DNA of 64,000 bases from Achatina immaculata (taxonomy: Eukaryota; Mollusca; Gastropoda; Stylommatophora; Achatinidae). Shown in pieces: positions 23,679-35,635 of this stretch (its first letter is position 1; every line of letters starts with the position of its first letter). The stretch is taken from assembly GCA_009760885.1 (NCBI GenBank), contig CM019703.1:11486459-11550458 (forward strand), in the 5' to 3' direction. A program made the position numbers and the translations under genes. The notes under the pieces were generated by a model that saw only the letters and a list, made by a program, of their open reading frames with translations, ran no database searches and was not told the DNA's origin.

Positions 23679-23684
23679 TTAGGG

Positions 23685-24013
23685 TAAAGTAAGAGAACAA
23701 ATTTTGTAGGATTAGACCTCGAAAAAATCGTAGACAAAGCACTTTAGTGAGACGTGAAAGAAAGAAAAATCACAAGAGAATTACCTGGGATTCGAACACG
23801 GACTCTGGTAGGACGAGCAGCCGTCTAGCCACGAGAGAACAGCGTACTATCGACTTAGCTATTGGTAGTTCTCTTGTGATTTTTCTTTCTCTCACGTCTC
23901 ACTAAAGTGCTTTGTCTACGATTTTTTCGAGGTTTAATCCTACAAAATTTGTTCTCTTACTTTACCGTACCAAAACCTCGTAGTTTCCTATTTATAAAAA
24001 AATTGTTCCTTAA
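23685..24013. mobile_element. Foldback SINE with tRNA-like loop, copy 1
   Basis: Inverted arms of about 105 bp (23685-23792 and 23873-23967) enclose a tRNA-like loop. Read on the minus strand, the loop has TAGCTAAGTCGATAGTACGC (A-box-like) and GTGTTCGAATCCC (B box). An exact 11-bp duplication TTCTATTAGGG (23674-23684 and 24014-24024) flanks it. An additional 40 bp (to TTGTTCC) lies only on the right. Confidence 0.85.
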
Positions 24014-24194
24014 TTCTATTAGGGATGTTGGAAGCCAGGAAACCACTCCGATATTACACTAAAGAATAGTTTCCACGCAAATAAGTGGGCGGAGGAGAGG
24101 GGGGTGGGGGCTAGTAAAACCAATAAAGGGAAAGAGTTACCTTCCTTTACCTGGCAGCAACCTTTTCAAAGTAATAAGTGTACGAGGTATTGAG

Positions 24195-24540
24195 TCATCA
24201 TCATCAGGTGCCGTGCCGACTGGCGTTGGCTATTATGCTTCTCCAGAGAACATGATCCTTCATGCAGGCCATCAGCTCAGTTGGTGATCTCCTCTCACAC
24301 CATCCCGTCAGACTGTCCAGTATCATTTCTCTTGGTCTTCCTCTAGATCTTTTTCCTTCTATTTTTCCTGTTGTTATAATATTTTCAATGCCCCCTCTTC
24401 TCAATGCATATCCTATGAAAGTACATTATCTCTCTCTTATCTTTTTGACAAGGTTTTTTTGTCTCTCCAGCTCTTCTCGTACATTCTTCATTAGTTATTT
24501 TTGCTGTCCAGGGGATTCACGACATTCTTCTAATGTTGGG
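24195..24540 (-). mobile_element. LINE-b 3' end
   Basis: Matches 12240-12560; the minus strand reads MRRGGIENIITTGKIEGKRS and LTGWCERRSPTELMACMKD, with a short (GAT)n tail at 24195-24206. Confidence 0.78.
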
Positions 24541-24848
24541 TTGGGGATGATGTATTGAGTACGCAAACAGATACCGAAGTTGGGGGGGGGGGAAGGAGGG
24601 TAAAGACATTAAAGAGATAAGACTGGAATCTGCTTGTTCTGTCGGTGTTAACTGTCCACCAACAAAGACGTCCCCCCTCAAGAAAACTCTAAAACAAAAT
24701 GGTCAAATATGGGGCTATAAAGTTCTAGATCATAAAAACTCGGTACACATGCTAATGTACTTATTCAATTCTTACTTTCGTGTTTTGTCCGAAATATGGA
24801 AAATTTCAATCGGTCAATTTAGACACTGTACATTCTGAAGTTTTTGTA
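24541..24848. other. No gene recognised
   Basis: Unassigned; poly-G at 24579-24590. Confidence 0.3.
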
Positions 24849-25352
24849 TTTTTTTTTTAAAGATCATTGTTTTATTTCTGTGCCTTCTTGGCACTGCCCT
24901 TGATCTGGCTTGCTATTCTGTCCAGACCACGGCGTCCTTGAGAGGTTAGTATTGGCATCCTGCTCCACCAGCCTGAGAGCTTCTAGAGTCTGGAGAACTT
25001 TGTGGGCCACAGAGCGTGATCCTAGACAGTGGGTGGCTGTGGGGGTTGTGCCGTTACGTTTGTTACCACCATAAACTTTGGTCAAGGCCCCTACTCCACA
25101 AGGAGCTCTGATGTACAAGTGCCGAGCAAAAGAGGCTGCTCTAATGTAAAAACCAGTCCTCATCGTATGGACTCCACTCATTCAAAACGGCCAGAGTTTG
25201 ACAACATCTGCCCACTCAGGAACATTGACCTTGCCAGTCCTCTTAAGAAAGTCAGCCAAAGCTTTAGTGAACTCATGTGCCTTGACATCTTTCACAGAGA
25301 CCCCCATCTTATTTTGCTCAGCCTGTTTAGGGTTGGACGTTCCAGAAAAAGG
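24849..25352 (-). pseudogene. RPS19: Processed retropseudogene of ribosomal protein S19
   Basis: RPS19 is a protein of the small ribosomal subunit. Read on the minus strand, ATG at 25307 opens a frame with [19 protein letters not shown] and [11 protein letters not shown], typical of the eS19 N-terminus. It then shifts frame near 25195 and 25160, continues as [20 protein letters not shown] and LTKVYGG, shifts again near 25035 and 24945, and ends [17 protein letters not shown] with TAA at 24874-24872. It is intronless, with AATAAA overlapping the stop and a ten-base A tail (plus-strand T run 24849-24858). The 5' end shows a TOP-like pyrimidine stretch (CCTTTTTC, 25352-25345). These are marks of a reverse-transcribed mRNA copy. 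No clear target duplication was found. Several frameshifts exclude function as S19. Confidence 0.88.
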
Positions 25353-25794
25353 AAATAGTCGTTCACTTGCGGTGTTTTGTGTATACCACTGATTTGATTT
25401 TGTCTAACACGCGTCACTGGTCTCAGTCTGTCTACAGCCAGGACTTCCGCTACCATTAGGTCGCCGAACACCGGATCTTTAGTTCCCGCTTACACCAGTG
25501 ACATACATTTGCTTTCATTGACACCGCCCTCCCACCTTTCCTAACAGTGAAATACATCTGGTCTCATCAGTTATTCTTCTTATCTCCCGTCTCCCCCCCC
25601 CCCCCCCAGCCTCCCATAGCGGAAACATGCTGGGACATTCTGTACACAAGTACCATCGTTTCCTTTCTTGTACGGAGGAACCTCAGAACAAGGGTGACAT
25701 TATGTGTGCGATCATTCTAGTGGTTAGTTGGGCAAAGTACCCCTATCCCAACATGAAGACACCGGGGTTGACGGTGGAGGGGGAGGGGGGTGGG
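25353..25794. other. No gene recognised
   Basis: Unassigned; contains a poly-C run at about 25593-25607. Confidence 0.3.
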
Positions 25795-26150
25795 GGGGGG
25801 TTAGTGCCCATATTTTCCTTGGTCTGTCGGCAGAGGATAAGGGGAGGTGATCAGTGTCAGGCCTGACTGTCTTTACTTTCCCAGCTCCAAGAGGAACGGG
25901 TACCATCTTCTTCTTCTCCTCGTGGCTGGTGGGGCGATGACGCTGTCTGGTTTGGCAGTGGGCGACCCATACCTGACCAAGACCCTGTCCCACTTCTCCG
26001 TTGGTACCGCCAGTAAAAGTCTTAGCCGAGCTAATAGGGCATATGATCGCACTAGTTCCCATGGAGGTGGAGTCTGCTAAAGAAGTATTGCCTGCCTCCT
26101 TGGTTTTTAGCTCCATCGAAGGAATAAAAAAAAATTAGCCACTGTAACCC
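25795..26150 (-). mobile_element. Diverged SINE A tail part joined to element B
   Basis: 25795-25905 resembles the SINE A 3' half (TTAGTGCCCATATTTTCCTT and a GGGTACCATC boundary), minus strand. 25910-26150 resembles element B in the orientation of 5440-5775 (GACCAAGACCCTGTCCCAC; GGTGGAGTCTGCTAAAGAAG). It is a chimera or two adjacent insertions. Confidence 0.55.
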
Positions 26151-26844
26151 GATGTCAGGTCGAAACGATCCAAGAACAGGATAGGCAACAAAGGAACATA
26201 ACTACGATACAATACAACCACAAGCAAACCCCTCTTGAGGGTGAAAGCCGAAGAAGTTTATGGTGAAGACTTACTACAAATGATCTCCAACTTGCTCTGT
26301 ACCTTGTACCCAAAAGTACACGAGACCAAGCTGATTGTTGTCCCTTTTCTTGGTACTGTGTCTTACCCACCTATGTCGCGTGTCCTGTAAGTTTTTTCCT
26401 TCAAGTATGGTGCTTCCCATTATCAACAAACACTAAGCCCCCATTTCTGAAAGGTAAACACAGCCAAGGATCATTACGTGATAATCTGTTTCCTCAGCTG
26501 TTTGTGACGCTTGGAGCGCCTGGCTGTTATCTGAGCTGACCTTGACACTTGTCTAAGTGACATTATGTATCGACACTACCTAGTCCATGGTGACATGAAA
26601 ACATAACTCCTTCGCACCTGTTTGTGACATTTTATGTTATCGGTTCTTGACTCTTAGAGACGTAACATTAATCCTCCTGACTCTTAGAAATGTGTAACAC
26701 TATTCCTCCTGACTCTTTGCTGACTCGAGACATTATTCCTTTATTGCATTTGTTAACTTGCTACAGTATGCGCTTGTGACGCTCTGCAAAATTCCTTTCC
26801 AGTTGCTTATCAGTTTATTTTATCTGTCATCTCACTGGAAAATG
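26151..26844. other. No gene recognised
   Basis: Nothing assignable; a short LINE-like scrap may exist near 26380 but is not supported. Confidence 0.3.
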
Positions 26845-26892
26845 TCAGAAAGCTGAGTATAATCTGCCTCCAACTTCGTGGTAATTTTTCTG

Positions 26893-26944
<52 letters not shown>

Positions 26945-26995
26945 ACCAATTTAATGAAAAAACTACGAGATTGTAGGCGGAACCCGAGCTGTATA
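26845..26995. repeat. Dispersed repeat X with internal (TAGA)n
   Basis: TGTCAGAAAGCTGAGTATAA precedes (TAGA)n at 26893-26944, and AATTTAATGAAAAAACTACG follows. Both flanks also surround the microsatellite at 36252-36415, so the microsatellite is an internal part of a repeat family. Confidence 0.7.
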
Positions 26996-27789
26996 CTTCT
27001 TTTGTCGATATTCATACAAGCTTTCCTCCCGCGCTATGGACCTGGAGGTCTGGTTCGTGAATGAAAACCACATAGTTGGAGGGCTGGCATTCCTAGCGCC
27101 GTGATTGGACAATATCCACAACCAGGCCACCTTTTGGGAATTAATTAGCACGCCCATGAAGGTCAGAACACAGGTTGCCTTGTCAAGCGGCTGTTAGCAA
27201 TAAATTGTCAGATCTGTTTGTGGCTGTTTGTTGTGTAACCACATGAAAAGACTCCCTCTCACAGACCGCACAAGTGTTACTACTGTTTCCAGCTGCTGTC
27301 GTTTCTTTCCCCTAGTAAGATTTCCCTGATGTTACTTGTATGTATGAAGTTACCAAATGTCGGACACTTTCTTTGCTTTGAACAAAGATCGATCTCAAGA
27401 TTGATGCACTTGCGCAAATGCTGAAGTGGTTAAACAAAGATCATAATACAGGTTCTGAAGATCTGCACACAGGCACTTAAATAGCTTTGAACTGTGCGCG
27501 TCGAACCGCCTTTACCCTCGTTAAATGTTAAAATAATTATCATGCTAGGGCCTCAGAATCACTGAATGAACCTGAAGTGCTGGTGGACCTCCAGGCTAGC
27601 TACTGCTGGCAGCTGAAGGTTTGGTGAAAAAAAAAATGGTGTAGTATTTGTTTAGTTTCCCAAACATTACCCAGTCTGAACTATAAGGCTATATATTTGA
27701 AGTGGTGTTTATAATCCATTGATTCTTTAGCTTTTGACATATTGTCTCTTTGAAATGTATGGCTGTACTGTAAGCAGTGTTTTTTTTTT
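26996..27789. other. No gene recognised
   Basis: Unassigned single-copy-looking sequence. Confidence 0.3.
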
Positions 27790-28085
27790 AATGGAGTTTC
27801 TTCTTCGTCTTTCGCTCAGACATCGACGCCAATCTCTCACAAAATGTGTCAGTTCGTCTCAAGTTTTCAGCGTCACCGTCCTGTTTTAAAAAAAAAAGGG
27901 GGGGGGGGAGAGGCTGGAGTCTGGCCAGGTCCTTTGCCTGAGTAGGTTGTGTAGGTGGCAACTCAGGAGGATGTAATGTGGGGTCTGTTGCTCTTTGTTG
28001 CAGGTCTGCTGGGTCGGTTTTCAGCTTCTGATATAGATGGTGTCTCAGCCTGCAATGTCCTGTTCTCAGTCGGAAGATTATCACT
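27790..28085 (-). mobile_element. LINE-f (RNase H type) 3' end
   Basis: The minus strand reads [19 protein letters not shown], then DGDAENLRRTDTFCERLASM. This is the region after the RNase H domain in one group of LINE ORF2 proteins. The close match is 62160-62436. Confidence 0.65.
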
Positions 28086-28847
28086 TGCTCATTGCTTGAG
28101 AGTTTACAGTATTCATCATCTGTTTTTGTTCTGGGGTGTTGTTTTGTTCATTTGTCTTTATATGTGGCTTTTAGTCTGATTTTTTTTTCTTTTGTTGTTT
28201 GTTCATACGGTTTATCAGTCTGTTGCATTCTTCCTCTCTCTTTTGTCAGTCCGTCTGGCTTTTCATTTCCTTGACGGAGTTATGTAAAGCAAGCAGTGTT
28301 CTTTCTAAAGTGCTCGGCCGCGCGCGCGCACATACACACAGACATACACGCGCATACACACAAAGTAATAAAGCCGGTATGAAGTGTTCCTGATTTATTT
28401 TTATTTCAGTGTATTTTATGAGAACTTTGAACTGTACTTTGTAATTTGATGTTACGGCTGCTAATACCCCGAACCTCTTGCAGATGAAGTTCATTTTCAT
28501 ATGGTGATTTGATAAGACAAACATACATACAATTGTATCTTGTGTAAATAATGACTGATTGATTTAACTGACTGATTTCAATTTTATCTTGGAAAGGATG
28601 ACACCCTGCCCTTTGTCTCTTATCATTCACTCTTCTCAATCATTCAGGTTAATTCGAGTATATATTTTTCTAAAACCATGTATAAAATGTAAAATAATAC
28701 TTTTATCATCTTATCCACGCATTCAATAATATAGAATAACAAACACATCGGAATAAACTCGATACCACATTCTCACGTACACTCACAATGGAGCTGCGTC
28801 ACTTTTTGACAAGTATTATTGTTGGTACACCCCTTCTTGACAATGAG
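28086..28847. other. No gene recognised
   Basis: Alternating CG/CA-rich microsatellite at about 28318-28362; otherwise unassigned. Confidence 0.3.
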
Positions 28848-29390
28848 TAACACACAATAATTAATGTATAAGTATACAACTATACACGAAGCACTGCAGT
28901 AAAGATGTGATACCAGAATGTATACACTAGGAAAAATGTAGGAAGTTTTATTACTTAAACAACTACAAAGTTGTGACGTTTCGGTGTGAGCCTTAATCAT
29001 ACAAAAACATACAGGACGAAGAAATAGAGAGAGGAGATATATAGTATAGAGTATAGATTCACATGAATACTATTTTTAAAAAAAACAAAATTAAATAGAG
29101 TACCACATATCATAGTTCTCTATTTAAACAGTCTCCAGGTTCTACTAAATCCATTCCTGACACGCACCGCCGGACAAGTCACGCCTTACAATTTTTTGTA
29201 TTTTATTAATATTAATTACTCTATTTAATTTTTTTTCCTTTTTAATACTATTCATGTGAATCTATACTTTATCTCCTCTCTCTATTTCTTCGTCTTGTAT
29301 GTTTTTGTATGATTAAGGCTCACGCCGAATCGTCACAACTTTGTAGTTGTTTAAGTAATAAAGCTGTTCCTACATTTTTCCTAGTTTATA
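28848..29390. mobile_element. Foldback, Penelope-like terminal element with hammerhead-like core
   Basis: Inverted arms of about 180 bp (28921-29100 and 29213-29391) surround a spacer of about 110 bp. Flanking 16-mers CCTTCTTGACAATGAG (28832-28847) and CCTTCTTGACATTGAG (29391-29406) look like a target duplication with one mismatch. Each arm carries TGATTAAGGCTCAC followed by CCGAAACGTC or CCGAATCGTC, then GTAGTTGTTTAAGTAATAAA. This resembles the ends of Penelope-like elements with a decayed hammerhead core. Family assignment is inference. Confidence 0.5.
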
Positions 29391-29406
29391 CCTTCTTGAC
29401 ATTGAG

Positions 29407-30435
29407 GTTTTTACAGATTTTTTCAGCCTGCTCACCGCATGTATCTGCATGCGAGTGTGAGGCCTTCACCACAACCACATCCAGCTTGAGGATGGAGATT
29501 GAAGCAACCACTCGAGCCATAATCTGGCTAGCAAACCAGCAAGCATCATGGGCCATAATGTTACCAGACTCACAACGCACGCTTTAAAAAATTGAGAACC
29601 AGGTGATGTGTCCCAAGTGGCTGGCGAAAGAGCCAAAGATCCCATCCTTAATATGGATTTATTGTCCAGGACATGCTGGTATCAAAGGTAAAGAAATGGC
29701 AGATCAGCTGACAAACAAACCAATAACCCTGGGCGATCTACAAATGGACAAAGCAAACATTATGATAGCTACCCCATCAAAATTGCAGGGAGATGAACCC
29801 CCCCCCCCCCAAAAAAAAAAAAAACAAAACAACTTTTTAAAAAATGTATAACCTATCACCAAAGACTATGCGAAATGGGAATAACGAAGGATAGTGGTAG
29901 GCATTCAGAACTTTGAGGAAAAGATCGAGCTGTATTCAATCACTGCGCTGTTGGCACTATCGCCCAACACACACTACGAACAACGCCGAGGTTAAAGGCT
30001 GAGCACATATGGGAGTGTCCTGAGTGCAAGGAGGACCATCTCTAGGCCAGCAGCAGAGCATGGCCGTTCTTCAAGTTCAGGTTCAAAAGACTCTTTTTTT
30101 TTAGAAAAACAAAACAAAACAAATAAACGTGGAAGGATGGATGGATGGATGGTTATCCTAGCTAACAAAAAAGTAAAGAAATTAAAGAAGACCCCAAAAA
30201 AAGTCATCCAGACTCCGGAGCACATCCTGCAGCTCTGCCCCCCTCCACCAAGAAGTCCGAACTCTGGCCACATGGGGCTATACTGGAAGACAAACTTTGG
30301 GGCCCAAAACCTCCAAAAACACTGCACAGTTTATCCGGACATAAATATAGATGTCTGACGCTAGAAGGATCGTGTACTCTGGAGAAGCATAACGGCCAAC
30401 TTCAGTCGGCACGGCACATGATGATGATGCTAGAG
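29407..30435 (+). mobile_element. LINE-f fragment with RNase H domain
   Basis: Frames on + read SSLRMEIEATTRAIIWLANQ, MLPDSQRTL, then IPSLIWIYCPGHAGIKGKEM with ADQL. The E, D (TDSQ-like PDSQ) and H of the RNase H active site can be followed. Later, TPEHILQLCP at about 30210 matches the zinc-binding-like end. A LINE-b-like end with (GATGAT) follows at 30361-30435. Multiple stops and indels. Confidence 0.7.
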
Positions 30436-31530
30436 CCATGGAACGAATAATAAAAGAAGAGCGTATTCTTCAAAATACAAGCAGCAGCCATAGATAAAAT
30501 ATACAGTAACCACAACAAAGCTGTAGAGATCAACTTGAAAGTGGAACATTATGAGATGCATCTCCTACCACTTTCTGTTTGTTTTTGTTTTGTTTGAAAC
30601 AAGATCGTTCCTAACATTTTCGTTTTCCAGATTTACGCATTGAAAAGCACACAGCTCATGAGAATTCATCCATGTGAAGACAGGCAAGATGATAGTAACA
30701 TCTATTGTATTACACCATCACGTGATGCACAGACAACAAATATGTCGAATTTATCCGCCAAAGAAAGATACGGCAGTCATGACAGCACAGCAAATAACTT
30801 CCAGGTTAAAAATGTACGCGATTATGACTTCTGTCGTTTACAAAATCCCCTACCATTATTCCTATTACAACTCTGATTGTATCCAGTTACCAAAGCCAAG
30901 CAGTTGAACGTAGGAAATTGCCGAAAACTTTAATCACGTGGAATGCCCATAAAAACCTTGACGTGAAGAAAATGGCCATAAGCCACCGCGTGTTTGGTTT
31001 GAGTTTCTTTTCGGGGAAATTACTTTTCTGACAAATATTTGGACTAGTCACTCTGCCCCATCATCGACGACTGGCTTGTTTGAGGTTTAGTAAATGCAGA
31101 ACGATAAGAGTAAGCCGATGAGAAGCTGAAACGATTTAAGCTGAAAATGGGAGGTGTGGTTGTGTCCCTTGGTTATAGTGGCACGGATAATTGGCAAAGT
31201 ACTTTTCCTGAGGTAAACCTTCAGAGAAAAGTGTTCCTGTACAATTGGATTTTTCAGCCATTCAGCCTCTAGGCATCACTTTATTGTGAAGGACCAGGGA
31301 TGATGTGGTGGGAAGTCCCCATCAAAGCGTCGACAAGACTTAGGCGAGGAATGTCTGGCTGGGGCATCGAGTGAAGCGACAAACTTGACTGAACTTGAAC
31401 AGCGTCAAAGGTGATGTTAACCCGCCAAGGAGATTTGAGAACTGACTATATGGAAGATATTCACATACATACATTACATACATACACACTGGCTTCACAA
31501 ATGACTCAGCATAAAACATGAAGGAGATAC
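30436..31530. other. No gene recognised
   Basis: Unassigned; short ORFs at 30640-30907 without recognisable domains. Confidence 0.3.
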
Positions 31531-31930
31531 GGACCTTTCATCTAGGTGCGGCCCGCAGATGATCATTTCTACCTAAAGATTTTCCTCAGTGATCAAAAGA
31601 CCACAGTGACAACAAATGCACTAAAGGAATTAGCAAACTGAAAAAAAAAGACAAATGGAAAAAGAAATTTTAGAAAACAAAAATTAGCATGTAATACGAC
31701 TGCTTATATACTCTGATATGGTTGCAGATATGATCCAAAGCACATATATGTACATACGTGCATAGTTATACGTACACTCATCAAGCCACTCACAAAGAGG
31801 CTAAGACCATAATTATACATAATTATACACACAGTAGTGATCTGTCCAGAAGGGTGGTCTTTTGAACACTGACGAAAATCTCTAGGAAGAAATGTTGATA
31901 ATCTGCGGGCCACATCTAGATGAAAGGTCA
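31531..31930. mobile_element. Foldback element, ~75-bp arms
   Basis: The arm 31531-31605 (GACCTTTCATCTAGGTGCGG... CAAAAGACCAC) is reverse-complemented at 31853-31930 with about 85% identity. The spacer of about 247 bp has no ORF. A (GT)n run (31930-31957) abuts the right arm. Target duplication not identified. Confidence 0.6.
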
Positions 31931-32009
31931 GTGTGTGTGTGTGTGTGTGTGTGTGTGTTCAGTTCTGTGCCCACTGCTGTGTGTGTAGAAGTGGGCAAAG
32001 AGGCTGAAT

Positions 32010-32335
32010 ATAGACAGTGCTCCTAATCCCGAGCCAAGCTAAGCTGCAGAGACGCCAACAGACCATCATGTCCCGTTTAAGAACAGGCCACTACAGACTA
32101 CCGAGCCACCTGCACCGACTCGAGATTTCTCACACGGACGTATTGTCCCTGTGGGGACGGAGCACAGAACCCAGAGCATGTGCTCCAGGAGTGCTCATTC
32201 ACCTACGAAGTCAGACATTGCCATACATGATGAACCTGAAGCAGAAGCTGTGCGTCTGCTGTGAGGACCTGGGCAGAACTGCAGACTTTATCCCGGTGAC
32301 CCAGCTTCGTTCCGGTTTAGCATGACCTGGCACTT
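32010..32335 (+). mobile_element. LINE-f 3' end
   Basis: Reads MSRLRTGHYRLPSHLHRLE, then, in a shifted frame, an EHVL-type segment and QKLCVCCEDLGRTADFI. Confidence 0.65.
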
Positions 32336-33169
32336 GAATAAAGAAGAAACAGCCTTAAATGCGCCGACCCCCCCCCCTCTCCCCACCCACGCTTTTTTTC
32401 TTTTCTTTTTTTTTTCAACACCGCATGGTGCTGGTAGATAGTTGTACCACCTCGCGGTTGCGAGGGTGTTTGGTTTTCTTAGCCAAAAGGCCGAGAAGCT
32501 TTTTTTTTTCTACCTATACCGTCCCAGACATAAGGCTCTAGCTGTGATCTCTACTGTTACTATATGACCTTCTATTATAAAGACCAAACACAAACTGATA
32601 CGTCAGTGTCGACCTTTCACCTTTCAGTAAACGTATTACTTAAATCATTTTCATGTAAGCAAAGTTTACCGTATTTGCTGAGCCTTTGTTTTACTTGACC
32701 TCGGGGACTTAAGCTTAAGCCTAGTCAGCCTAATAAGTAATCTATTATTGGATGTTTGCTGGTACATACGTAACTTTTGTGTATGTATGAATTTATGCAT
32801 GGCTTTCACAAATGCAAATGTACACACGCGTGCATCTTACATATAATATACAGAATGAACATGCTCAGCAAGGTAAGAAAAGATACAGCAAGACAGCTTG
32901 TCGACTGATTCAGTTTGCTAGCCACACCAGAGCAATGACATGTGATGAAATGTTACACTGTATTTCCCAATCCACTAGTTACCAAGCAGGCAGTTGCGAC
33001 AGAATGGCGATAATCAGTCCACTACAGCAGACAGGCAAGACTTGGTCTTTCAGACAATGTGGCTGGAAACAGGTGTCTAAAAGAGGGGTTTTCAAACTTC
33101 ACTTTTAAACTGGACGATGAAATACTTTTTAAAAAAAACGAAAAAAAACCCATACAAACTGCTTCAAGG
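32336..33169. other. No gene recognised
   Basis: Homopolymer C and T tracts at 32369-32412; otherwise unassigned. Confidence 0.3.
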
Positions 33170-33323
33170 CAGTGGTTTCCAAACGTTTTCAAGCTACCGA
33201 CCCCTCATTTAATTCTTTTGTCGCCTGCTGCTTCTTCTTTCTTCACCCTCCCACACCCCCACCCCCTTTTGCATTTTGCTAATGCACCCAGGGAAACGAT
33301 ACAGCCAACTTTGGGAACCACTG
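33170..33323. mobile_element. hAT-type MITE
   Basis: A 154-bp element with ends CAGTGGTTTCCAAACG and CTTTGGGAACCACTG. The 8-bp flanks CTTCAAGG and CTTTAAAG match at 6 of 8, as expected for an aged hAT target duplication. Confidence 0.7.
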
Positions 33324-33331
33324 CTTTAAAG

Positions 33332-35221
33332 TAACCTTGTTGTCTATGGGTAGCATACTGTCAGGAAGTTTTCATGATTGCTTTTTTTTAGACTTTTTGA
33401 CAAAAGGCTCTTTAAAATGAGAGAAAAAGTACAGTGAGAGTGACCAGAGAGCGAGGAACGAATGAATGTAGGAGAAATTCTCTCCTCCCTCATATAACTT
33501 GCCAGTACAAACTTGCAAAATCTTCAAAACTCCTGCCTTTTTTTCAGTTAAAGAAATCTGCCGACTGATCAAGCTCGCTGTCCAAACCAGAGCAAGGAAG
33601 AAGACATAATAACTAGAGATAACAAAGATGCGTGAGAGTACCTTGGACAGCGAGGATGACAAGAAGGGAATGACTAAAGAAAGCAAATGTAGAAAGGAAC
33701 CTAACTAACTCCATAAGAGAATGACAGATGATGATGATGATAATGAATGAAAGCAGAAAAAAAAAACGAAACTGTATATATATATATATATTCTAGAAAC
33801 ATCTATCATCGCACCTACCCAACATAAATGTGGATACTGAACAACTTATAAAAGACTACATTTTTTGTATTACATGTCACAATGAAAAATAAAGAAAAGA
33901 AAAGAATGAAATACTGTAAATCCATAATCGAGGGAAAGGAATCAGTTAAAAAATAATTGTAAAAATCAGAACAAACAGCAGATATCTGAAAGAGCCCCAA
34001 AACAAAGAAAAACGAGACAAGCAAACTACCACATTACTCGTAAGTGCCTCGTATCTAATGTTGAAAACTACAAGTCTGCCAACACACACTAAAGACCGAC
34101 AACTCCTCACTCTAGCGCCTACCGCAAGTGGTCTCTGGACTCCAGAACCCACTTTGTTACCTTATAATCTCTATAGAAAGCCCCACATCTGGCTCAAGGA
34201 AGTGAGAATGGGTGGAAAACTGTGGCACGCATAATAAACTCCTGCTATGATGTAGACAATCCATCTCTATATCTAGAAGGTTGAGAATACGAAACTGAAA
34301 TCAGAAGAAGAAGAAACAGAAAAAGAAAGTCTAAAAGACGAGACGAAATAATCATTAGAAATGCACGCAATAAAGCTTAATTTCTTAATTTATTTCAACA
34401 TTTCACAAATCATTTCGTTCACAGCAGAAAATGTCTGAATCATTTTTAGAGTTCTGCTCTATTTCTTGGTTACAGCTCTGAGATTCGCTGATTAGCTACC
34501 TGCTCAGAAAGTTATTGGTGTGTAATTTGTTCTTCAGTACTTCCCTCGTTACTTGTGCCGAGAAAACTGTAATTCCACGGAGAATGTGTAGCGAGACAAA
34601 TTCAGTTTCATTATCTGAGAACAGAAACAACACGCTGTGCTTAAATTGGCTCCAGGGAGAGTTCCGGCTTTTGTACAAGTGTTCAGCTGATAATAAGTAA
34701 TTGGTGAAAGGCTTATCTGAGCGGGACAAATTCACCATCAGTACTTCAAACTGAATTAATCTCTTTCTTTCCCGCTGAATTAAACCTTGTTCTGTGTACT
34801 GATCTGTCAGTGACACAATACAAAAATGTATTAAGTGTCATGGTATTATGGCGTCACCAAATTATTTCAACGGTTTGGTTGCATTTATTCCTTTCTCTCT
34901 TTCTTTCTTTTTTTCTTTGAAGTTTCGATTGATTAGTGCGCCTTTGTTTTCCTTATCATCTCTACAATTTCGGCTAACCAAAACTTCCGGCCTTTTTTTC
35001 TGTTTGATATCACTGTGGCTAAAGATGGTATATACTGCTTGCAGTACATAAGTTTCTCTCCAGCTCCATTTGTTAACTTTGCCAGGAATGAATACGTGTG
35101 TTGACAGATCTCTTATAATCCTGCAACAGCTTCCGTGATTTATCCATTGCTATCACAACTTACGTGATTTATCCATTGTTATCACAACTTACGTGATTTA
35201 TCCATTGCTATCTACCAATTT
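33332..35221. other. No gene recognised
   Basis: Unassigned A/T-rich sequence with an (AT)n run at 33776-33790. Three copies of an approximately 29-bp unit (AACTTACGTGATTTATCCAT) lie at 35126-35215. Confidence 0.4.
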
Positions 35222-35635
35222 TGTAAACGATGGCTAAGCTCACCAGAGGTAACAGAGATGTGGTTTCTTAGAAGAATGTTCAGAATACCATGGACAACTA
35301 GGATGACAAACGGGAAATGACCAGCACAAGCACGCAAAGAAATCAACATAATTAAATCCATAGGAAAATGGCAGTCATCATTACTGGACATAAAGTCAGA
35401 AAAAAAGGCGGGGGGGGGGGGGAAGGAGGTTGAAAACATCGGAACAACAGGAAAGATGAAAGGAGGGAGAGGCAGGGAAAGGCCGAGAGGGGAAAAAAAT
35501 CATGAACAGTCAAACGCGATGGCACAGAAAAGTCACCAGCTTAACTGATGGAAAACATCAAGGACTGAAATCTGTCGAGAAGCAGGGCCGCAATCGTCTG
35601 TCGGCACGGCACCAGATGATGATGATGATGATGTA
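35222..35635 (+). mobile_element. LINE-b 3' end, diverged
   Basis: Reads TEMWFLRRMFRIPWTTRMTN, matching the minus-strand AAEMWFIRRMLRIPW of 12204-13195. It ends with GTCGGCACGGCACCAGATGA and (GAT)n. A poly-G run at 35410-35422 interrupts it. Confidence 0.65.
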
